Shown: in pieces, positions 14,201 through 18,828 of the stretch | Layout of the letters: each line of letters begins with the position of its first letter | Position numbering within the stretch: position 1 is the first letter of the stretch | Assembly: GCA_910589115.1 (NCBI GenBank) | Contig: CAJUSB010000064.1 | Location: 1-18,828 of the forward strand | Origin: an uncultured Clostridia bacterium | GTDB taxonomy: Bacteria > Bacillota > Clostridia > Oscillospirales > Butyricicoccaceae | Length of the DNA stretch: 18,828 nt | Direction of reading: 5' to 3' | Program-made: the position numbers and the translations under genes | Notes under the pieces: generated by a model | Database searches by the model: none | Seen by the model: the letters and a program-made list of their open reading frames with translations, nothing else | What the model was told of the DNA's origin: nothing

Positions 14201-15121
14201 TCATTGTTTTTGCAGCCCCTGTTCTTTCCGCATTTCTTCGAGATACGTATAAGCATCCAGCAGATTATTCAGGTGGTAATTCATTACCTGGGAATCCTGA
14301 TCCAGTGAGACGCGCCCATCCTCCGGAATGTGTATGCCATGTGCCTCCAGCCGCTGAAGACTCTCCGGCGTAGGAATACCGGGGACATCCATCACACACA
14401 GCGCCTCCATTTCCTGCTTGATCCGGATCGCCAGCCGGAAACAGCCGCGCAGATAAACGCAGTCTCCCCGCCGTTCCTTGCGGTGCGGAAACGTCTGTTG
14501 CTCATAGATTTCGATTTCATCCTCAATCCGTCTCAGCCGTTCGGCCAGCTCTTCTGGGTCGGGGTATCGCTCTGCGGCAACACGCTCCCGCAGGAAATCA
14601 GGAATTGCACCCAAAAAACCGTCCAGTTCCCGGAGAATCGCACCGCGGTTATTATAGGGCTTGATCAGCGCGTTGACCATATAAGCAATTACCAGGCCGG
14701 TTGAGGTATCAATAAAACGGTTTGACGCATACCAAAGTATATTCTCGCTGTCGATACAAAGGGAAACAAAGATAATACAGGAAAGGGAGATTGCATAATC
14801 CCACTTAAAGAAATTGCAGACCGTAATAATAAGAATCAGGCCGAGGCCAATCGCGCCCGGGTCCTGATAAAACGGCAGCAGCGCTACAAATACATACGCC
14901 AGCGTACAGCCTACCAAAATCCCCAGGAATTGGGTCAGGCAGGTAAGCCGGCTGTCATGCAGCGTGCGGCTCATTGCGCCAATCGCACCAATGACGGCAT
15001 AAATCGGGGTTGCAGCATCCCGCATCCCCGCGACCAGCAGCGCAAGCGTAACGGCCAGCCCGGTTTTCACCGTGCGCAGCCCAATATGCAAATGATGTCC
15101 ATGAAACTGATGTGTGTTCAT
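14201..15121 (-). CDS. Aromatic acid exporter (ArAE_1/DUF939)-type FUSC family membrane protein
   Basis: A protein of 306 residues. The N-terminal half is a membrane domain starting HIGLRTVKTGLAVTLALLVAG, then AATPIYAVIGAIGAM, TQFLGILVGCTLAYVFVALL and several further helices, ending near VIAYMVNALIKPYNNRG. This is the layout of the ArAE_1/DUF939 family, which is related to aromatic acid efflux proteins. The C-terminal 150 residues are soluble and charged, with a helical LRRIEDEIEIYEQQTF segment and a C-terminal coiled helix. The substrate is unknown. I start at ATG 15121, because the family begins near this point and the frame further up to 15283 codes for an unlikely Arg-rich stretch. The ribosome binding site here is weak (AAAGG about 14 bases away, GGAAA adjacent). 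A strong promoter lies 310 bases upstream, leaving a long leader with an inverted repeat. Confidence 0.75.
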   Translation of the reverse strand: MNTHQFHGHHLHIGLRTVKTGLAVTLALLVAGMRDAATPIYAVIGAIGAMSRTLHDSRLTCLTQFLGILVGCTLAYVFVALLPFYQDPGAIGLGLILIITVCNFFKWDYAISLSCIIFVSLCIDSENILWYASNRFIDTSTGLVIAYMVNALIKPYNNRGAILRELDGFLGAIPDFLRERVAAERYPDPEELAERLRRIEDEIEIYEQQTFPHRKERRGDCVYLRGCFRLAIRIKQEMEALCVMDVPGIPTPESLQRLEAHGIHIPEDGRVSLDQDSQVMNYHLNNLLDAYTYLEEMRKEQGLQKQ

Positions 15122-15283
15122 TTTCCGTCTTCGCCTTTCCCCATATCCATGGGACAAAATGACAAGGCTGCGTAAATGGTTACGGTACAGTATCCGACCC
15201 ATCACCCAGCCCCGGATTTCCCCCAGCGCGTGCTGAATCATTAAACGCACAGCCCCGGAAAAACTTGCCGCAGTGAATCCCAA

Positions 15284-15316
15284 AAACTTGTCAATACTTT
15301 ATCTATTAACAAGTTT
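15284..15316. promoter_or_regulatory. 33-bp inverted repeat in the leader of the ArAE-like gene
   Basis: On the minus strand AAACTTGTTAATA and TATTGACAAGTTT form 13-base arms with one U-G pair around the seven-base centre GATAAAG, followed by TTGGG after the run of T. It could be an operator for a dimeric repressor (TetR/MarR-like) or an attenuator hairpin. No regulator gene is next to it. Confidence 0.5.
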
Positions 15317-15429
15317 CCGTCTAAATCTGCGGCGCTGCAACCCGGCAAGCCACCATTCCAATGACACTGCACGCCCTAATCAAATTGCTGAAACACCAGC
15401 GGTAGGGCTGGTTCGTTACGAATAGACCC

Positions 15430-15458
15430 ATTTTACCCCCTGCACTCAAAACAGTCAA
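15430..15458 (-). promoter_or_regulatory. Sigma-A promoter upstream of the ArAE-like gene
   Basis: On the minus strand TTGACT (15453-15458), a 17-base spacer and TAAAAT (15430-15435). It starts a transcript with a leader of about 300 bases. The early leader contains a short hairpin ACCAGC-CCTACC-GCTGGT. I recognise no riboswitch class. The stretch 15459-15634 holds nothing else that I can support. Confidence 0.7.
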
Positions 15459-15634
15459 GAGAGATTTCCGACAAACTATGATACACACTTTGACATTTTT
15501 CTGGAAGTTTAGCTGTCTGCGGCCCCTTCCCGCTCCATTCATCCAATATGACACGGCAAAATGCCGATTCTTGCATCAAATCCCCCCTCCTCACCGGCCT
15601 CCATCTCCAAACATGCAAATCAAACAGGCAGCAG

Positions 15635-15684
15635 AAAAGCCCCTGCAAAAGGAAGCATAAGCTGTACCTTTTACGGAGGCTTTT
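15635..15684 (-). terminator. Terminator of the 4HB chemoreceptor gene
   Basis: A long imperfect stem: AAAAGCC and GTAAAAGG on one side pair with CCTTTTGC and GGCTTTT on the other, read on the minus strand, around a 14-base loop. It lies about 65 bases after the stop at 15750 and ends in CTTTTC. Confidence 0.6.
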
Positions 15685-15749
15685 TCTTGCAGCCATATTG
15701 ATAATATATTCGGCAATCCTGTGTATGTATGCACTCCGGTGGGAAGCCG

Positions 15750-17336
15750 TCACAGGTTTGCCAGCATCTCCATCTGCTTTTTCAGCTCGCCGACAATTTC
15801 CTGATTGGTATTCATCCGGTCTGTAATACCAGACATATCGTCAACCAGGCTGCGGGTACTGCCTGCGGCGCCGCTGACGCCGGATGCCGCACCATCAATA
15901 GCATTTGAAATATTGGAGATAGAGCCTGCTATCTCATCCATAGCCGTGCGGAGATGCTCGACCCGGCTGTTAAAAGCCGCAATACTGCGCTGGACATAGG
16001 CGGCGTCCTCCCGGTACTGCTGCCCCGAAAGGACCGACTGCTCAAACTGTGACAAAACCGCCTTACCCAAATAATCAACCAGCTCCTGTGCACTGCCGGA
16101 AAGATAATTCACAGCATCGGTAACCACCGTGCTGACCTCCTGGATATGGTTGGCCGTCTCTGTGCAGGAATCGGCCAAACTGCGAATTTCATTTGCAACG
16201 ACAGTGAAACCTTCCCCGGCCTTGCCGGAGCGTGCCGCCTCAATAGAAGCGTTAACAGCAATGAGGTCGGTTGACGCTGAAATAGAGAGGATATCCTCCG
16301 TCAAAAGGCTGATTTGATCCACATTACGGCTTTTTTCGATTGCCTGGTCAAGCACCGACAGGATTTCCTCTGTACGGGTGCGGACGGCCTCCATATTCGC
16401 CTTTGCCGAGCGTTCGATCTCCTCTGCACGCTCACGCATATTGACGGAATACTCCGTAATCGCGGAACATTCCTCGGCCATACTGCGGGCGTCGCCCTGC
16501 GTACCGGCAGCATTGCCGCTGATGTTATTGGTACTGCTGGCAATTTCCTCAAGTGCAGCGGAGAGGCGTTCCGTCAGCCCGGACAGCTCCTGAACGCTGC
16601 CGCTGGAATTCTGCGTCCTTCCGCGCACCTCACCTACAACGTCGCTGATACGCTCGGAACTGTCCTGGAGCGTACCCATTGCAGCCCGGATCGGTGCAAT
16701 GACATATTTCCGAATAATCCGAAACGCCGCAACAACCAGACAAATGCCGACACAAAGCGCCGCCGAACTAATCAGCAGTGCAGACAGATAGACCGTGAAC
16801 AAATGGCCCTGAGCCGCAGTTGCCTTGTCAGTAATGGATGCATACAAGGCATCCAGCTTATCCTCTGCCAAGCCGCTGTATATTGCTACGTCGCCATTTG
16901 CCGTTGCATAAGCATCCTGCGTTTTGCTGTCAGCGCTGTAACACACCAGATAAACGAGCGCGTGCTTAAATTCTTCATAATCCGCCAGCAATGCGTTGTA
17001 GGTCTCCTGTTCCTCGGATGCGATAAACGGCTCATACGCTGCAAGCTGCTCATCCAGCGCAGCTTCTTCCGCCTTGATTTCCTGCACCAGCCGGGTCATT
17101 GTGCTGTGATCTGCCGCAACGATATGCGACAGCGCCAGGCGGTGAATATCCATCATAGACCGCCGTATCTCCTCCAGCTTGGCCTCGCCGACCATATATT
17201 CCTCCACAATCGTCTCTGCGCTGGAATGGATATTGTTAATACTGAATACTGCGAGAATATTGGTCAGCACAGCCACCAGCCCCAACAAAATGACGGGCAG
17301 GATCAGGCGCTGCTGTAACGTCAGCCTTCCCTTCAT
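15750..17336 (-). CDS. Methyl-accepting chemotaxis protein with four-helix-bundle sensor
   Basis: A chemoreceptor of 528 residues. The first membrane helix is about 10-33 (LILPVILLGLVAVLTNILAV). Residues 34-185 form an all-helical extracellular domain of 4HB_MCP type. The second helix is about 186-208 (SALLISSAALCVGICLVVAA). A HAMP-like linker and the signalling coiled coil follow. The hairpin tip (about 350-385) reads ILSISASTDLIAVNASIEAARSG: the QTN of classical tips is STD, but the NASIEAAR core is kept. No CheR pentapeptide is present. GGAGG lies seven bases before the ATG. The neighbouring upstream gene encodes a sugar-type binding lipoprotein 159 bases away, and a CcpA/LacI-like operator lies between them, so sensing of a bound carbohydrate is a reasonable inference. 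Tar/Trg of enterics use binding proteins in a similar way. Confidence 0.9.
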   Translation of the reverse strand: MKGRLTLQQRLILPVILLGLVAVLTNILAVFSINNIHSSAETIVEEYMVGEAKLEEIRRSMMDIHRLALSHIVAADHSTMTRLVQEIKAEEAALDEQLAAYEPFIASEEQETYNALLADYEEFKHALVYLVCYSADSKTQDAYATANGDVAIYSGLAEDKLDALYASITDKATAAQGHLFTVYLSALLISSAALCVGICLVVAAFRIIRKYVIAPIRAAMGTLQDSSERISDVVGEVRGRTQNSSGSVQELSGLTERLSAALEEIASSTNNISGNAAGTQGDARSMAEECSAITEYSVNMRERAEEIERSAKANMEAVRTRTEEILSVLDQAIEKSRNVDQISLLTEDILSISASTDLIAVNASIEAARSGKAGEGFTVVANEIRSLADSCTETANHIQEVSTVVTDAVNYLSGSAQELVDYLGKAVLSQFEQSVLSGQQYREDAAYVQRSIAAFNSRVEHLRTAMDEIAGSISNISNAIDGAASGVSGAAGSTRSLVDDMSGITDRMNTNQEIVGELKKQMEMLANL

Positions 17337-17389
17337 AAAAAATCCTCCGAAATCTAAATTAACCAGTTTCAGAACTGCGGTACACGCTT

Positions 17390-17405
17390 TGGAAAACGTT
17401 TTCTA
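17390..17405. promoter_or_regulatory. cre-like (CcpA/LacI-family) operator
   Basis: TGGAAAACGTTTTCTA contains the perfect palindrome GAAAACGTTTTC with the central CG typical of LacI-family sites. It matches the cre consensus WTGNAARCGNWWWCAW at all but two positions (second and fifteenth). It lies 54 bases before the chemoreceptor start, downstream of a possible -10 (TATAGT, minus strand). Confidence 0.55.
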
Positions 17406-17421
17406 AAACATTTACTATATC

Positions 17422-17447
17422 TCAAAGCAGAGCGCTTTCTGCTTTGA
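17422..17447 (-). terminator. Stem-loop between the binding protein and chemoreceptor genes
   Basis: A perfect ten-base stem TCAAAGCAGA/TCTGCTTTGA with a six-base loop lies 48 bases after the binding-protein stop. There is no T-run on either side, so it may be a weak terminator or an mRNA-stabilising hairpin inside an operon. Confidence 0.4.
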
Positions 17448-17495
17448 TGACCCGCAGGTCTTCAAACTGGTTTATGGACCCCCTTGCCTGCTGCA

Positions 17496-18728
17496 TTACC
17501 GTTCTTCCACACCGGCGGCCATCTCGTCGAGCTGATCCTGAAGATCATCGCCGGACGGATTCCCTTGCGCCAGGTTTAGGGCAAAATTGGATACCGGGTC
17601 CCAAAATTTTCCGCCCACCCGTTGCAGCTGCGAAAATTCGGACTGTGCCAAAAGCGCCGCAATCGCCGGGGATGCCTGCACTTCGGGCGAATTGGCGGCA
17701 TTCACATTTGCGGGGCTCTGACCGCGCATTTCAAAGCGGAGGGTCTGATTCTCTTCGTTTGTAATCCATTCCGCGAGCCTTGTCGACCATTCCGGATGCT
17801 GGGAATATGCATTCACGCCGATCAGCTTGCAGCCGGAGAAGGATGCCATTTGAACCTCTTGGCCTGCGCAGGTATAGCAGGGCAGACGGGCGGCTCCCAT
17901 ATCCTCTCCCCAGGCTTCCTCTATCGCAACTGCATTCCATACGCCGCTGATTCCGGCAATGACCGACCCATCCTGCACGCCGGACAGGAATTCCGTATCT
18001 GTCCGGCTGGCAAAACCAGAACTTTCCGCAATATCGAGCATGGCCTGTGCGACATCTACGCCGCGTATTGCGCCATCTGCGCGGTTCCATGTGCAATGGT
18101 TGGTGATCCCGTCTTCGTTCAAACCGACTTCCATACCGGTATTACCAAAGAAGGCATACACATACCATGCAGAGGACCAATCCATTACGACTTTACATCC
18201 ATAGCGGGCCGCTATATCTACCATGCGGTTCAGGCTGCGGACGTCCTCATCTGTGAAATACGACTTATTATAGTAGAGGAAATAGCCATTATCAGCGGTT
18301 AGGGGATAGGCATAAAGGCGGCCGTCCATACTGGCGGCCTCTACCGCTGCGGAAAGGTTGGCGCTGCGAATTTCCTCTGCGTTCTCTATGGGGTCAAGTG
18401 CCCCGGCGGCGGACAATGCCGAAACCTGGTCATCTGCAAACGCGAATACGTCTGCGCCTGCTTCCAGCCCACCCAGCAGGGCATCTTTGCAGCTGGACTC
18501 ACTCTGTGCCTGATAGCTGATTTGGAAATCCGCCTCTCCGGCGTAGCGTTGTTGAAAGGAAGCAAAAATCTCTTTTAGCAGCGCCTCATCCTCTTCCGCG
18601 CCCCATACCGTAAGTTCCACGGTTTCCCTTACTGGCGGACTGTCTTCTGCCTCCGGCGTCTGTCCGCCACAGGCCGTCAACAGGACAGCCAAAGCTGCCG
18701 CCAGCAGCGGGAAAAATTTCCGTTTCAT
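17496..18728 (-). CDS. Extracellular solute-binding lipoprotein, family 1 (sugar type)
   Basis: A 410-residue lipoprotein. The signal peptide ends in the lipobox LTAC with Cys20 lipidated. The mature protein has the family 1 (MalE-like) pattern: VELTVWGAEEDEALLKEIFASF at the start, then GADVFAFADDQVSAL, LYAYPLTADNGYFLYYNKSYF and a C-terminal domain with FEMRGQSPANVNA. Such proteins capture oligosaccharides outside the cell for ABC importers. I start at ATG 18728, seven to eight bases after GGCAGGA; a start seven codons upstream only lengthens the positively charged tip. No ABC permease or ATPase gene lies downstream. Instead the next gene on the same strand is a chemoreceptor, so the protein may serve sensing as well as, or instead of, uptake. 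Permease genes could lie beyond the right edge. Confidence 0.88.
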   Translation of the reverse strand: MKRKFFPLLAAALAVLLTACGGQTPEAEDSPPVRETVELTVWGAEEDEALLKEIFASFQQRYAGEADFQISYQAQSESSCKDALLGGLEAGADVFAFADDQVSALSAAGALDPIENAEEIRSANLSAAVEAASMDGRLYAYPLTADNGYFLYYNKSYFTDEDVRSLNRMVDIAARYGCKVVMDWSSAWYVYAFFGNTGMEVGLNEDGITNHCTWNRADGAIRGVDVAQAMLDIAESSGFASRTDTEFLSGVQDGSVIAGISGVWNAVAIEEAWGEDMGAARLPCYTCAGQEVQMASFSGCKLIGVNAYSQHPEWSTRLAEWITNEENQTLRFEMRGQSPANVNAANSPEVQASPAIAALLAQSEFSQLQRVGGKFWDPVSNFALNLAQGNPSGDDLQDQLDEMAAGVEER

Positions 18729-18789
18729 AAATTTATCCTGCCTTTCCAATCGGTGCTATACTCGTGAACACTGAAACGCTCCATTTGCT

Positions 18790-18828
18790 CCGCCTACGCG
18801 GCGGGCGGTCCTGCGCGGACAGCGCCAG
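18790..18828 (+). repeat. Dispersed hairpin repeat, copy E (cut by the window end)
   Basis: CGCCTACGCGGCGGGCG, then the stem-loop GTCC-TGCGC-GGAC (18808-18820) and AGCGCCAG match the start of copy D on the minus strand, base for base at most positions. The rest lies outside the window. It is upstream of the binding-protein gene. Confidence 0.8.

Noticed and set aside
15122..15283. N-terminal extension of the ArAE-like protein to a TTG at 15283
   Set aside because: It has no ribosome binding site and an Arg-rich, unfamily-like sequence, and it starts at the edge of an inverted repeat. ATG 15121 matches the usual family start.
15317..15430. Known riboswitch or T-box in the ArAE-like leader
   Set aside because: I found no match to a known consensus; only short hairpins are visible.
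15433..15753. Leftward open frame whose GTG overlaps the chemoreceptor stop, suggesting coupling
   Set aside because: The frame passes through the terminator hairpin at 15635-15684, and the sequence is rich in Cys, Trp and Arg with no recognisable fold, so the overlap is probably chance.

Overview
The window looks like a chromosomal segment of a spore-forming, motile, moderately GC-rich member of the Clostridia, most likely Oscillospirales (Ruminococcaceae/Butyricicoccaceae-like). The basis is inference: spoVG and a SpoVB/MurJ-type flippase, Gram-positive lipoproteins, strong AAGGAG/GGAGG ribosome binding sites, two chemoreceptors, and GC-rich genes separated by AT-rich promoters of the TTGACA/TATAAT type.

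Layout, left to right. At 1-55 a strong promoter fires leftward out of the window. A tRNA-Gln(CUG) gene follows with its own promoter and a terminator that works in both directions. Leftward genes then run from 7890 back to 399: spoVG; a UgtP/MGDG-synthase-type glycosyltransferase overlapping a SUKH/SMI1-like gene; a dCache chemoreceptor translationally coupled to an FMN-binding lipoprotein; and a SpoVB-like flippase with a sigma-E-like promoter. From 8127 to 13925 genes run rightward: murC, rlmB, an 812-residue membrane protein, and an SCP2-fold protein. From 18728 back to 14201 genes run leftward again: a sugar-type solute-binding lipoprotein, a four-helix-bundle chemoreceptor, and an ArAE/FUSC-type membrane protein.

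Two things stand out. First, the 812-residue protein appears to be a P-type ATPase scaffold (membrane helices, N-domain-like and P-domain-like blocks, last two helices) in which the catalytic DKTGT and TGDN motifs are gone. It carries a long disordered, strongly charged N-terminal extension, and may be a pseudo-ATPase with a regulatory or structural role. Second, five copies of a GC-rich intergenic repeat built from small stem-loops lie between genes (about 4814, 7091, 13096, 14022 and 18790). The stems show compensatory base changes between copies. One copy has been amplified into a 45-bp tandem array, and two copies sit between a stop codon and the apparent terminator.

Functionally, the region mixes envelope genes (murC, flippase, glycolipid glycosyltransferase, SpoVG) with sensing genes. 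Each of the two chemoreceptors has a lipoprotein neighbour (FMN-binding or sugar-binding), which suggests lipoprotein-assisted sensing. The stretches of more than 300 bases without a gene are 4637-5037 (promoter, repeat, terminator), 6996-7629 (promoters, repeat, terminator), 13094-13604 (repeat, terminator, promoter) and 15122-15749 (long leader, promoter, terminator). I see no convincing additional gene in them.
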